Below are positions 23,070 through 30,595 of a stretch of 30,640 nucleotides of DNA, one piece after another (the first letter of the stretch is position 1; every line of letters begins with the position of its first letter). Source of the DNA: Proteiniclasticum sp. (GTDB taxonomy: Bacteria > Bacillota > Clostridia > Clostridiales > Clostridiaceae). The translations under genes were made by a program, and so were the position numbers. The notes under the pieces were generated by a model. It worked only from the letters and a program-made list of their open reading frames with translations. It ran no database searches and had not been told where the DNA came from. The stretch lies in assembly GCF_003514505.1 (NCBI RefSeq), contig NZ_DOPX01000023.1:1-30640 (forward strand), written 5' to 3'.

Positions 23070-23420
23070 ATGAAACTGTTAAGACAACTAGCCTGGGTGC
23101 TTCTGATTCTTCTCTTAGGAGAAGCAGTGAGAGTTTTTTCCGGTATCAGTATCCCTGGAACAGTCATCGGTATGATTCTTTTATTTCTGCTCCTTTTATC
23201 TGGATTGCTTAAATTGGAGCAGATCGCAGATATTTCTAAATTTCTACTGGATCATCTGGCCTTTCTCTTTGTGCCCGCTGGAGTGGGTCTTATGTCTAAC
23301 TTTCAGGTGATCAAGGAAGCGTGGCTTCCGATTCTAGCAATTATTCTAATTTCCACCGTTCTTGTCATGGGAGTCACAGGTTGGACAATTCAGCTGATGA
23401 AAAGGAGAGTAAAGTCATGA
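23070..23420 (+). CDS. lrgA: LrgA/CidA-family membrane protein
   Basis: Small integral membrane protein of 116 residues with about four hydrophobic segments, including AWVLLILLLGEAVRVFSG (about 8-25), PGTVIGMILLFLLLLSGLL, the FLLDHLAFLFVPAGVGLM block typical of the family, and a last helix ILAIILISTVLVMGVTGW. A frame open from 22998 would run back through the operator. AAGGAGG at 23058-23064, five bases before the ATG at 23070, sets the real start. LrgA works with LrgB. The pair was first seen as holin-like, but in Bacillus and Streptococcus it transports pyruvate, and the plant homologue PLGG1 carries glycolate and glycerate. With lctBCD-type genes directly downstream, transport of lactate, pyruvate or a related acid is the best inference. 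Confidence 0.92.
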   Translation: MKLLRQLAWVLLILLLGEAVRVFSGISIPGTVIGMILLFLLLLSGLLKLEQIADISKFLLDHLAFLFVPAGVGLMSNFQVIKEAWLPILAIILISTVLVMGVTGWTIQLMKRRVKS

Positions 23421-24109
23421 TGGATTTTCTTAAAACGCCGGTTTTTGGTATTTTACTTTCAGTGGTCTGCTATGAAATCGGAATTCTCATACAGCGAAAA
23501 ACAAAGAACCCCATTTTGAATCCCCTTCTACTGGCGATCATCTTTGTGATACTTGTGCTCATAGTTTTTGAGATACCGAAAGAAACCTATGATCTGGGAG
23601 GAAGCTACATCCTGTTTCTTCTTGGACCTGCCACCGTTGTCATGGCTGTTCCGCTCTACAGGCAGATCAATCTTCTGAAGAAAGACTGGCTTCCAATCCT
23701 GGTTGGTATTTTCGTTGGCAGTGCAACTTCTGTCCTTAGTGTCATCGGTCTTGCAAGACTCTTTGGTGTCAATATTGAGATTGCAGTGTCCATGCTGCCA
23801 AAATCAGTGACCACAGCCATTGGAATGGAAGTGTCAAAGGAAATCGGAGGGGTTGTGTCTTTGACTGTTGCGGTCATCGTTCTTACGGGGATCCTGGGTG
23901 CGGTCATGGGACCTTTTATTCTTAAAATACTGGGAATCAAAGATGAGGTGGCCCAAGGCGTGGCCATGGGCACGGCGTCTCATGCAGTAGGAACTTCTAA
24001 AGCTATGGAGCTTGGTGAAACGCAAGGGGCCATGAGCGGTCTTTCTATAGGTATCGCAGGACTTGCCACCGTACTCATCATTCCACTGGTTATCGGGTTG
24101 TTAGGTTAA
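23417..24109 (+). CDS. lrgB: LrgB/CidB-family membrane protein
   Basis: Integral membrane partner of LrgA, 230 residues with about six hydrophobic segments. Family marks are SMLPKSVTTAIGMEVSKEIGG (about 116-136), TGILGAVMGPFIL (about 154-166), and AQGVAMGTASHAVGTSKAMELGETQGAMSGLSIGIAG (about 177-213). An upstream in-frame ATG at 23321 lies inside lrgA. AAAGGAGA at 23401-23408 and the ATGA overlap with the lrgA stop set 23417. A second ATG follows at once. The His in TASHAVGTSKA and the nearby Glu are conserved in the family and could take part in solute binding. etfB starts 23 bases downstream, so lrgAB belongs to the lactate operon. The likely role is carrier for lactate, pyruvate, glycolate or glycerate. 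Confidence 0.93.
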   Translation: MMDFLKTPVFGILLSVVCYEIGILIQRKTKNPILNPLLLAIIFVILVLIVFEIPKETYDLGGSYILFLLGPATVVMAVPLYRQINLLKKDWLPILVGIFVGSATSVLSVIGLARLFGVNIEIAVSMLPKSVTTAIGMEVSKEIGGVVSLTVAVIVLTGILGAVMGPFILKILGIKDEVAQGVAMGTASHAVGTSKAMELGETQGAMSGLSIGIAGLATVLIIPLVIGLLG

Positions 24110-24132
24110 TTTATATATATGGGGAGGATTAT

Positions 24133-24921
24133 ATGAAAATTGTAGTGTGTATTAAACAAGTTCCAGGTTCCAATAAAGTGGAAGTGGACGAAAAAACAGG
24201 AGTGCTGAAGAGAGATGGGGTGGATTCCAAAATGAATCCTTATGATCTGTATGCCTTGGAGACTGCACTTCGGATGAAAGAGCTTCATGGCGGAAGCATC
24301 ACAGCACTGACCATGGGACCTAAACAGGCAGAAGCAGTACTTCGTGAAGCGTATATGATGGGTGTGGACGAAGGTGTGTTGGTATCGGATAGAAAGTTTG
24401 CAGGAGCAGATGTGCTTGCCACTTCCTATACATTATCCCAGGCGGTGAAAAGCTTGGGAGAGTTTGATGTGATCATCTGCGGAAAACAGACCACCGATGG
24501 CGACACAGCTCAAGTTGGACCTGAGATGGCGGAGTATCTTAACATTCCCCACGTAGCCAATGTGACAAAAATTGTGCGCTATGAAGAAGGCAGAGTTGTT
24601 GTGGAGATGGATATGCCAACCACAGTGGAAGTTGCTGCTGTAGAGTATCCATGCCTTATGACTGTAGAAAAGGATATTTTTTCACCCAGGCTTCCTTCCT
24701 ACAAGAGAAAAATGGAAACTGCTGACCGGGAAATCAAAGTTCTCAGTGTCAAGGATTTCTTTGATCAGGATGAAATGCATTACGGACTCAATGGATCGCC
24801 AACTCAAGTAGAACGGATTTTCCCTCCTGAAAGTACTGGAGAAAAGGAGTTCTATAGAGGAGACTCAAAAGTGGTTTCCAGACAGGTTTCCGATAAACTT
24901 GTTGAACTAAAACTGGTATAG
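24133..24921 (+). CDS. etfB: Electron transfer flavoprotein beta subunit, bifurcating type (LctB-like)
   Basis: Small subunit of an electron transfer flavoprotein, 262 residues. It starts with MKIVVCIKQVPGSNKVEVDEK and carries CGKQTTDGDTAQVGPEMAE (about 117-135), the segment that binds the bifurcating FAD and faces NAD in the bifurcating Etf group. Next follow EYPCLMTVEKD and a C-terminal arm embracing the partner. GGGGAGG precedes the ATG. In the lactate dehydrogenase/Etf complex of Acetobacterium woodii, LctB and LctC split electrons from lactate oxidation between NAD+ and ferredoxin-linked chemistry: lactate oxidation by NAD+ is driven by reduced ferredoxin. Position between lrgB and etfA, with the FAD oxidase following, supports the same use here. 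A role with acyl-CoA dehydrogenase is unlikely, since none is adjacent. Confidence 0.93.
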   Translation: MKIVVCIKQVPGSNKVEVDEKTGVLKRDGVDSKMNPYDLYALETALRMKELHGGSITALTMGPKQAEAVLREAYMMGVDEGVLVSDRKFAGADVLATSYTLSQAVKSLGEFDVIICGKQTTDGDTAQVGPEMAEYLNIPHVANVTKIVRYEEGRVVVEMDMPTTVEVAAVEYPCLMTVEKDIFSPRLPSYKRKMETADREIKVLSVKDFFDQDEMHYGLNGSPTQVERIFPPESTGEKEFYRGDSKVVSRQVSDKLVELKLV

Positions 24922-24933
24922 GGGGAAGAATAA

Positions 24934-26133
24934 ATGAAAAAACTAATTGTTCATGATCATTTGGTGACGAAAGAAAATCTGATAGAACTTGTGAGTATCT
25001 GTCCATTCCATGCACTGGAAGAGAAAGATGGAAAACTCTCCATCAATGAAGGCTGTAAAATGTGCAGCATCTGCGTGAAACGTGGACCTCAGGGAGTCAT
25101 GGAGATGGTGGAAACAGAAGAGGAATCCGCTATTGATAAATCACAGTGGCAAGGAATCGCCGTTTATGTGGACCATGTGGACGGGAAAATTCATCCTGTA
25201 ACTTTGGAGCTTCTTGGAAAAGCGAAAGAGCTTGCGGAGAAAGTAAAGTTTCCAGTGATTGCGCTATTCATTGGTTCAGGGATCAAGAATCAGGCAGAAG
25301 AGCTTCTGCATTATGGAGCGGATAAAGTTTACGTATATGACCATAAGGAGCTTCAGTATTTCAGAATTGAGCCCTATGCGAAAGCCTTTGAAGCATTCAT
25401 TCATGAAGTGAAACCTTCCTCCATTCTAGTTGGAGCAACTACTATAGGCCGATCCCTGGCTCCAAGAATTGCCGCAAGATTCAAGACTGGGCTCACGGCA
25501 GACTGTACAGTCCTTGAAATAAAGGAGAACAGTGATCTTGTACAGATCAGACCAGCCTTTGGTGGAAATATCATGGCCCAAATCAAAACGCCCAACACCA
25601 GACCACAGCTTGCCACGGTGCGTTACAAGGTAATGAATGCTATAGAAAGAATGGAAGAGGTTACAGGAGAGGTGCTGATAAGAACTTTACCAGAGAAAGA
25701 TCTTGTATCAAGAATTGAAGTGTTGGAAGTGCGTGAAAAGGAGACTGAAATAAGCATCTCCGATGCAGAGACCATTATTGCGGTGGGACGTGGTGTAAAA
25801 AGCGAAAAGGACATGGCTTTGGTGAAAGAGCTGGCAGAACTTCTAGGTGCACAGATTGCAGGAACAAGACCACTGGTGGAAAGTGGATGGATTGAAGCGA
25901 AGCGTCAAGTGGGGTTAAGTGGAAGAACTGTGAAACCAAAGCTTATGATTACCCTTGGCATCTCTGGATCCGTTCAGTTTGCTGCTGGTATGAATGGCTC
26001 AGAACATATATTTGCAATAAATAATGATGAGAATGCATCCATTTTCAATGTAGCTCATTACGGTATTGTTGGTGACTTATATGAAGTATTACCTCAGCTT
26101 ATTGAAAATGTGCGAAAGACGAAAGGAGCCTAA
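24934..26133 (+). CDS. etfA: Electron transfer flavoprotein alpha subunit with N-terminal 4Fe-4S motif (LctC-like)
   Basis: Large Etf subunit, 399 residues. The first 60 residues form an added ferredoxin-like module with C23-P (SICPFHAL) and C41, C44, C47 (GCKMCSIC), enough for one 4Fe-4S cluster, as in LctC of Acetobacterium. The classical Etf alpha domain I follows from about residue 70. The FAD-binding domain at about 270-399 carries GRGVKSEKD, GTRPLVESGW, the LSGRTVKPKLMITLGISGSVQF FAD loop, INNDENASIF and HYGIVGDLYEVLPQL. GGGGGAAGAA sets the start, 12 bases after etfB. The lactate dehydrogenase gene begins two bases after the stop. Electrons pass from the oxidase FAD through this subunit to the bifurcating FAD of EtfB; the Fe-S cluster is the probable ferredoxin entry point. 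Confidence 0.94.
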   Translation: MKKLIVHDHLVTKENLIELVSICPFHALEEKDGKLSINEGCKMCSICVKRGPQGVMEMVETEEESAIDKSQWQGIAVYVDHVDGKIHPVTLELLGKAKELAEKVKFPVIALFIGSGIKNQAEELLHYGADKVYVYDHKELQYFRIEPYAKAFEAFIHEVKPSSILVGATTIGRSLAPRIAARFKTGLTADCTVLEIKENSDLVQIRPAFGGNIMAQIKTPNTRPQLATVRYKVMNAIERMEEVTGEVLIRTLPEKDLVSRIEVLEVREKETEISISDAETIIAVGRGVKSEKDMALVKELAELLGAQIAGTRPLVESGWIEAKRQVGLSGRTVKPKLMITLGISGSVQFAAGMNGSEHIFAINNDENASIFNVAHYGIVGDLYEVLPQLIENVRKTKGA

Positions 26134-26135
26134 TT

Positions 26136-27533
26136 ATGTCCTATAAAAAAATCGATGCACAAGATGTGCAGTATTTAATTTCGGTACTTGGAAAAGATAG
26201 AGTATATACAGGTTCTTCCATCAGTGAGGACTACAGTCACGATGAACTTGGCGGGATTGAATCCATGCCGGAGGTCATGGTGGAGGTGTTAAACACAGAG
26301 GAAGTATCAAAGGTTATGAAACACGCCTATGAAAACAACATACCTGTGGTGGCAAGAGGCTCTGGAACTGGCCTGGTCGGAGCATCTGTCCCCATTCATG
26401 GGGGGATCATGATCAATATGACCAAAATGAACAAAATCAAAGAGCTCGATGAAAACAATCTGACACTGACGGTAGAACCGGGTGTTATGCTCATGGAGAT
26501 TTCCAAGTATGTGGAAGATAGAGATTTCTTTTATCCTCCAGACCCGGGAGAAAAAACTGCAACCATTGCTGGGAATATCAACACCAATGCAGGTGGAATG
26601 CGTGCCGTGAAATATGGTGTAACCAGAGACTATGTAAGAGGCCTTGAAGTGGTTTTGCCAAATGGTGAAATTCTCAAGGTAGGCGGTAAAGTTGTGAAGA
26701 ACAGCTCAGGATACAGCATCAAAGACCTGCTCTGCGGTTCGGAAGGGACACTAGGTGTGGTGACAGAAGCCACATTGAAGCTTTTGCCATTACCAAAGAA
26801 AGTTGTGAGTCTTCTCATTCCATTTCCAAATCTTGACCTTGCCATCAGTACAGTGCCGAAGATCATAAAGTCTAAGGCTGCACCGACGGCCATTGAGTTT
26901 ATGCAAAGAGAAGTCATTCTTGCAGCGGAGGAGTTCTTGGATAAAAAATTCCCAGACAACTCCTCAGATGCTTATCTTCTTCTTTCTTTTGATGGGAATA
27001 CGTTGGAGGAAGTGGAGAAAAACTATGATACAGTAGCGAAACTCTGTCTGGACAGCGGTGCGCTGGATGTGTTCATTTCAGACACGGAGGAAAGAAAACA
27101 GAGTATTTGGTCTGCAAGAGGTGCATTTTTGGAGGCAGTGAAGGCATCCACCACTGAAATTGATGAATGTGATGTGTGTGTGCCTAGGGACAAGGTGGCG
27201 GAGTTCATAAACTTTACCCATGATCTTCAGGATACTTTTAATGTCAGAATCAGAAGCTTCGGCCATGCCGGTGACGGAAATCTTCATGTTTATGTCTTGC
27301 GTGATGAATTAGATGAAGAAGGATGGAAACTGAAACTGGAAGCTGTTTTTGAAAAGATGTATGAAAAAGCCCGAGAGCTGGAGGGCGTAGTATCCGGAGA
27401 GCACGGTATAGGATTTGCAAAGAAACCTTACATGTATGAGCAGTATGATGAGAGCTATATGTCGCTGTTAAAGAACATCAAACTGGCATTCGATCCGAAA
27501 AACATTCTCAATCCCGGAAAGGTGTGTCAATAA
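26136..27533 (+). CDS. FAD-linked 2-hydroxyacid (lactate) dehydrogenase, GlcD/LctD type
   Basis: FAD-containing oxidoreductase of the GlcD/DLD family, 465 residues. FAD_binding_4 domain (about 40-220): ARGSGTGLVG (73-82), PPDPGEKTATIAGNINTNAGG (134-154), YGVTRDYVRGLEVVLPNGE (160-178) and GSEGTLGVVTEATLKLLPLP (201-220). FAD-oxidase_C domain: FGHAGDGNLHVYVL (375-388), EGVVSGEHGIG (416-426) and ILNPGKV at the end. It should oxidise lactate to pyruvate and give electrons to the EtfAB pair encoded just upstream. Length and order match LctD of Acetobacterium. GAAAGGAGCC before the ATG at 26136 sets the start. D-lactate is the common substrate in this family, but glycolate or another 2-hydroxyacid cannot be excluded. 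It is the last gene of the operon. Confidence 0.9.
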   Translation: MSYKKIDAQDVQYLISVLGKDRVYTGSSISEDYSHDELGGIESMPEVMVEVLNTEEVSKVMKHAYENNIPVVARGSGTGLVGASVPIHGGIMINMTKMNKIKELDENNLTLTVEPGVMLMEISKYVEDRDFFYPPDPGEKTATIAGNINTNAGGMRAVKYGVTRDYVRGLEVVLPNGEILKVGGKVVKNSSGYSIKDLLCGSEGTLGVVTEATLKLLPLPKKVVSLLIPFPNLDLAISTVPKIIKSKAAPTAIEFMQREVILAAEEFLDKKFPDNSSDAYLLLSFDGNTLEEVEKNYDTVAKLCLDSGALDVFISDTEERKQSIWSARGAFLEAVKASTTEIDECDVCVPRDKVAEFINFTHDLQDTFNVRIRSFGHAGDGNLHVYVLRDELDEEGWKLKLEAVFEKMYEKARELEGVVSGEHGIGFAKKPYMYEQYDESYMSLLKNIKLAFDPKNILNPGKVCQ

Positions 27534-27548
27534 TCTCTTAAACCAAAG

Positions 27549-27594
27549 AACTTAGTGCGTCCACTCCCGAGGACACACTAAGTTTCTTTTTTTG
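27549..27594 (+). terminator. Terminator of the lrgAB-etf-lctD operon
   Basis: AACTTAGTGCGTCC pairs with GGACACACTAAGTT around ACTCCCGA (one mismatch), followed by TCTTTTTTT. It lies 15 bases after the lctD-type stop. Confidence 0.93.
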
Positions 27595-27724
27595 CTCAGT
27601 ATTTTTAGCAAACCATCAGAACTAGCACAGGCATTTTCATGTACAATGGTATATAGTAGAAGTTAGAGCAGTCTATCGGATGAAATAGCAGAAAAAGTCT
27701 GTGCAGAATTTGAGGGAATGAGAT

Positions 27725-28309
27725 ATGGGTAAAATTAATGGAGTGGTAAAAGATTATAAAGGAAATATTCTAAAGGATGCGGAAATTCTCTTTGTGGATC
27801 CTGGGATGAATGTTTTAGCCAGCGGATACAGCAATGAGGACGGAGAATATTATCTTCAGCTGAATGACCGTACAACAGGTATGGTTGTAGCGACGCATTC
27901 CTATGGCGAAAAGTATCTGGCTTATGCTGAGCATAATCTATACAGCCAGAAAGATTATAGAATTGATGGAGTACTTGGAGAAATTGAATTTCTGAATTTC
28001 AAAAGACAAGTTGGTGCGAACAGGAGTGTATTCTCGTGCAGTTTTCAGGTGGTTTCTCTACTTGAAATGAAGGAAAATAAACCAAACTGGTCACCAAGTA
28101 ATATGGAAAAGTATTTTGCTCTGAACCTTGGCGAAGAGGAGATCAGAGAGTATCAGCTGAGAAAAGAGAGTGACACTGTTGAGGTGGATGGACATTGGCT
28201 TGATACATATACTTTGTCGTTTCAATTACCCCAGGAGTATCGAGGGAAACTGCTGGAATTATCCTATAAGAGTTCTGATGCTGTTGGATTTCTTAAAATT
28301 TATCTCTAG
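27725..28309 (+). CDS. Unrecognised protein with carboxypeptidase-regulatory-like N-terminus
   Basis: The 194-residue protein has no signal peptide or membrane segment, so it is probably cytoplasmic. Residues 1-80 look like a small beta-sandwich of the carboxypeptidase regulatory-like type: GVVKDYKGNILKDAEILFVDPG (about 6-27), then SGYSNEDGEYYLQL (about 33-46). Such repeats often occur in surface proteins, so a free-standing cytoplasmic version is odd. The second half (about 81-194) is not recognised; it contains GEIEFLNFKRQVGANRSVFSCSF and ends in a beta-rich SYKSSDAVGFLKIYL. GAGGGAATGAGAT precedes the ATG at 27725. The gene stands alone between the lactate operon terminator and the FMN-lipoprotein promoter. 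No function can be given. Confidence 0.7.
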   Translation: MGKINGVVKDYKGNILKDAEILFVDPGMNVLASGYSNEDGEYYLQLNDRTTGMVVATHSYGEKYLAYAEHNLYSQKDYRIDGVLGEIEFLNFKRQVGANRSVFSCSFQVVSLLEMKENKPNWSPSNMEKYFALNLGEEEIREYQLRKESDTVEVDGHWLDTYTLSFQLPQEYRGKLLELSYKSSDAVGFLKIYL

Positions 28310-28342
28310 TTTGATAAAAATCCTTAAAACTTTCAGGTGCAG

Positions 28343-28371
28343 TTGAAAAATTTGAAAGATAGAGATAAAAT
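28343..28371 (+). promoter_or_regulatory. Promoter of the FMN-binding lipoprotein gene
   Basis: TTGAAA (28343-28348), a 17-base spacer and TAAAAT (28366-28371), about 75 bases before the start at 28445. Confidence 0.6.
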
Positions 28372-28444
28372 AAGTAGTGTTTAAGGACAGAATCCATGGA
28401 TTTATCTTTAGACAAAATACATATGTATAAAGGAGAGGTCATAG

Positions 28445-28789
28445 ATGAAGAAAATTGTTATGCTTGCAGCTTCTGTACTTCTTTCCGTGGGTGTTCTTGT
28501 AGGGTGCGGATCTTCTGCAGCTCTTAAGGATGGTTCTTACCAGGGAGAAGCTCAGGGACACAACGGTGTGATTAAGCTTACTGTTACTGTAGCGGACGGA
28601 GTAATCTCCGGAGTTACTGTAGATGAGAATGCAGAAACACCAGAATTATTCCCAAGTGCTGAAGAGAAGGTTATCCCATCTGTTGTTGGAAAGAAGTCCG
28701 CTGATGATGCTGAAGTAGCATCAGGTGCAACTGTTTCCTCCAATGCTCTGAAGGAAGCCATCAACAAGGCACTGGAACAGGCTAAGTAA
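28445..28789 (+). CDS. FMN-binding-domain lipoprotein
   Basis: Small extracytoplasmic flavoprotein, 114 residues. A lipoprotein signal (MLAASVLLSVGVLVG, then C21) is followed by a single FMN_bind domain: DGSYQGEAQGHNGVIKLTVTVADGVISGVTVDENAET (29-65), then KKSADDAEVASGATVSSNALKEAI (83-106). The SGAT at 93-96 is the ApbE flavinylation motif, in which FMN would be esterified to T96; the usual Asp three residues before the Ser is Glu (E90) here. It has one domain only, while related electron-transfer lipoproteins such as PplA carry two. AAAGGAGAGG before the ATG sets the start. No redox partner lies beside it. The ApbE-type enzyme at 11137 in this window is a likely source of the flavin. A role in electron transfer to the outside is inferred. 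Confidence 0.88.
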   Translation: MKKIVMLAASVLLSVGVLVGCGSSAALKDGSYQGEAQGHNGVIKLTVTVADGVISGVTVDENAETPELFPSAEEKVIPSVVGKKSADDAEVASGATVSSNALKEAINKALEQAK

Positions 28790-28814
28790 AAACCAGAACA
28801 GATTATTTGATTAT

Positions 28815-28852
28815 CCCCATGGAACTTCTAGGTATACTGAAGATTCATGGGG
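28815..28852. repeat. Inverted repeat CCCCATG / CATGGGG
   Basis: Seven-base arms at 28815-28821 and 28846-28852 with a 24-base loop lie between the FMN-lipoprotein and MATE genes. No T-run follows; TATAAT at 28853-28858 directly abuts the right arm. It could be a weak terminator or a regulatory site over a promoter. Confidence 0.4.
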
Positions 28853-28898
28853 TATAATTATGTCGTGAAATATTTAAATGAGCAAGGAGCTTAGCTAT

Positions 28899-30263
28899 AT
28901 GGGCGAAAAAGTGAATCTGACCCATGGTCATATCGGTGCAACTTTGACAAAACTTGCGCTGCCGATCATGGGTACTTCTTTTGTACAAATGACATATAAT
29001 CTGACAGATATGTTCTGGGTAGGAAAACTTGGAAGCAATTCTGTGGCAGCTGTGGGAACTGCGGGGTTTTTCGCCTGGTTCTCTTTTTCTCTGATCCTTC
29101 TTTCTAAAATTGGCGCAGAGGTCTTTGTGGCCCAGCATCTTGGTAAGGAAGATGAAGAGGGTGCTAAGAACTACGCGAGGAGCGCTATTCATCTTAATAT
29201 GTTCCTCGCAGTTTTATATGGAGCTTTTCTATTGAGCATGAGGCATCCTCTCATCAGTTTTTTTAATTTGGGAGATCCTGAAGTTATTGGTCTTGCCACG
29301 GGATATCTGAGCATCATTGCAGTGGGAGTTCTCTTCTCTTTTATCAATCCGGTTTTTACTGCGATTTTTAATGGTTCTGGTAACAGCAGGACACCATTTC
29401 TTATAAACCTTACAGGTTTAGGACTCAATATGATTCTGGATCCTGTTTTTATTCATGGGTTTGGTCCACTAAAACCCATGGGAGTGTATGGGGCTGGCTA
29501 TGCAACAGTTCTTGCCCAGGTGATTGTGACGGTGATTTTTATCATCATCATGGCTACCAGCAGAGACAGCTTCTTTAAAATCAATATTTTTAAACGGATT
29601 GATTTGTCCAGAATAAAAATCATCATAAAGCTGGGTTTACCCGTTGGTATACAGAACGGCCTTTTTTCTATCATTGGGATGGTTCTGGCTCGGATTATAT
29701 CTGTGTATGGTCCAGAAGCCATTGCAGCACAGAAACTGGGTTCTCAGATTGAGTCCATATCCTGGATGACTGCCAGCGGATACTCCACCGCAATTAGTGC
29801 TTTTGTTGGTCAAAACTATGGAGGGAAGAAATATGACCGAATCATGAAAGGATATTTCTCGGGCTTGAGACTCATGTCCTTCATTGGTATTTTTGCCATG
29901 GCTCTTTTGTATTTCTTTGCTGTCCCTCTGTTCACCATTTTCATAAATGATCCCATAACGGTGGAAATGGGAGCGTCTTATCTCATGATCATTGCCTTCT
30001 CCCAGTGGTTTGCCACACTGGAGATCTCCAACCAGGGAGCGTTCAATGGACTTGGCAAGACTTTCTACCCATCCGTGGTGGGGATAGTTTTTAATCTACT
30101 AAGAATCCCCATGGCGTATTTCTTTTCCCAGGATTTAGGCTTGGGTTTAGATGGAGTATGGTGGGCCATTACCGTGTCCAGTATTTTTAAAGGTCTTGTT
30201 TTATTTGCATTCTTTTATCTAGTAGTAATCAGGAAGTACAGAAAAACTGGAGAAATCAGTTAA
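28899..30263 (+). CDS. MATE-family multidrug/cation efflux transporter
   Basis: Integral membrane antiporter of the MATE family, 454 residues with about twelve helices in two homologous halves. Typical features are LTKLALPIMGTSFVQMTYNLTDMFWVGKLGSNSVAAVG near the N-terminus (about 16-54), INPVFTAIFNGSGNSRTPFLINLTGLGLNMILDPVFI in the first half, and the matching SQWFATLEISNQGAFNGLGKTFYPSVVGIVFNLLRIPMAYFF in the second. An ATG at 28878 would add seven residues. AAGGAG at 28884-28889, nine bases before the ATG at 28899, supports the shorter start. Proteins of this kind expel cationic drugs or dyes, or act as metabolite exporters, using Na+ or H+. The substrate cannot be read from sequence. The gene is followed by a strong terminator. 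Confidence 0.94.
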   Translation: MGEKVNLTHGHIGATLTKLALPIMGTSFVQMTYNLTDMFWVGKLGSNSVAAVGTAGFFAWFSFSLILLSKIGAEVFVAQHLGKEDEEGAKNYARSAIHLNMFLAVLYGAFLLSMRHPLISFFNLGDPEVIGLATGYLSIIAVGVLFSFINPVFTAIFNGSGNSRTPFLINLTGLGLNMILDPVFIHGFGPLKPMGVYGAGYATVLAQVIVTVIFIIIMATSRDSFFKINIFKRIDLSRIKIIIKLGLPVGIQNGLFSIIGMVLARIISVYGPEAIAAQKLGSQIESISWMTASGYSTAISAFVGQNYGGKKYDRIMKGYFSGLRLMSFIGIFAMALLYFFAVPLFTIFINDPITVEMGASYLMIIAFSQWFATLEISNQGAFNGLGKTFYPSVVGIVFNLLRIPMAYFFSQDLGLGLDGVWWAITVSSIFKGLVLFAFFYLVVIRKYRKTGEIS

Positions 30264-30271
30264 TATTTAAG

Positions 30272-30310
30272 AAAACCCTCTTCTCTATTTCGATAGGAAG
30301 AGGGTTTTTT
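30272..30310 (+). terminator. Terminator of the MATE gene
   Basis: AAAACCCTCTTC (30272-30283) pairs with GAAGAGGGTTTT (30297-30308) around a 13-base loop and is followed by TT. It starts nine bases after the stop and works on both strands. Confidence 0.93.
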
Positions 30311-30490
30311 GTGGGCTAAAAATCCGGAGCTAAGAGAGAGAATGTGCGCGCTCTATCTATGAGATTTCAATGTATTAACGACATCTTAACAAAAACTTTA
30401 CCGTGTGTATCACGATATGAAAAAAGAAGATATTTAAAGAAAAAGAGAACTATGGAAAGATAAACTCATTTTTTAAAGATATTTGGCAAT

Positions 30491-30519
30491 TTGGGCTCAA
30501 AATAAAATGTTATTATTAT
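30491..30519 (+). promoter_or_regulatory. Possible upstream rRNA promoter
   Basis: TTGGGC (30491-30496), a 17-base spacer and TATTAT (30514-30519), 69 bases before the consensus promoter. Tandem promoters are common for rRNA operons, but the -35 is weak. Confidence 0.35.
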
Positions 30520-30559
30520 GAACGTCGCCGAACGAGTCTTGTTTCAAGGTCTTCAGCGA

Positions 30560-30588
30560 TTGACAATGTAGTACCCCGGTACTATAAT
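30560..30588 (+). promoter_or_regulatory. Consensus sigma-A promoter, probably of an rRNA operon
   Basis: TTGACA (30560-30565), exactly 17 bases and TATAAT (30583-30588), perfect in both hexamers. An A/T-rich stretch (30497-30519) lies farther upstream. Such perfection is typical of stable-RNA promoters. Confidence 0.9.
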
Positions 30589-30595
30589 GAAAATG

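Noticed and set aside
23070..24109. LrgAB as a holin/antiholin cell-lysis module.
   Set aside because: No murein hydrolase or LytSR-type regulator is nearby; operon context and the operator point to organic acid transport.
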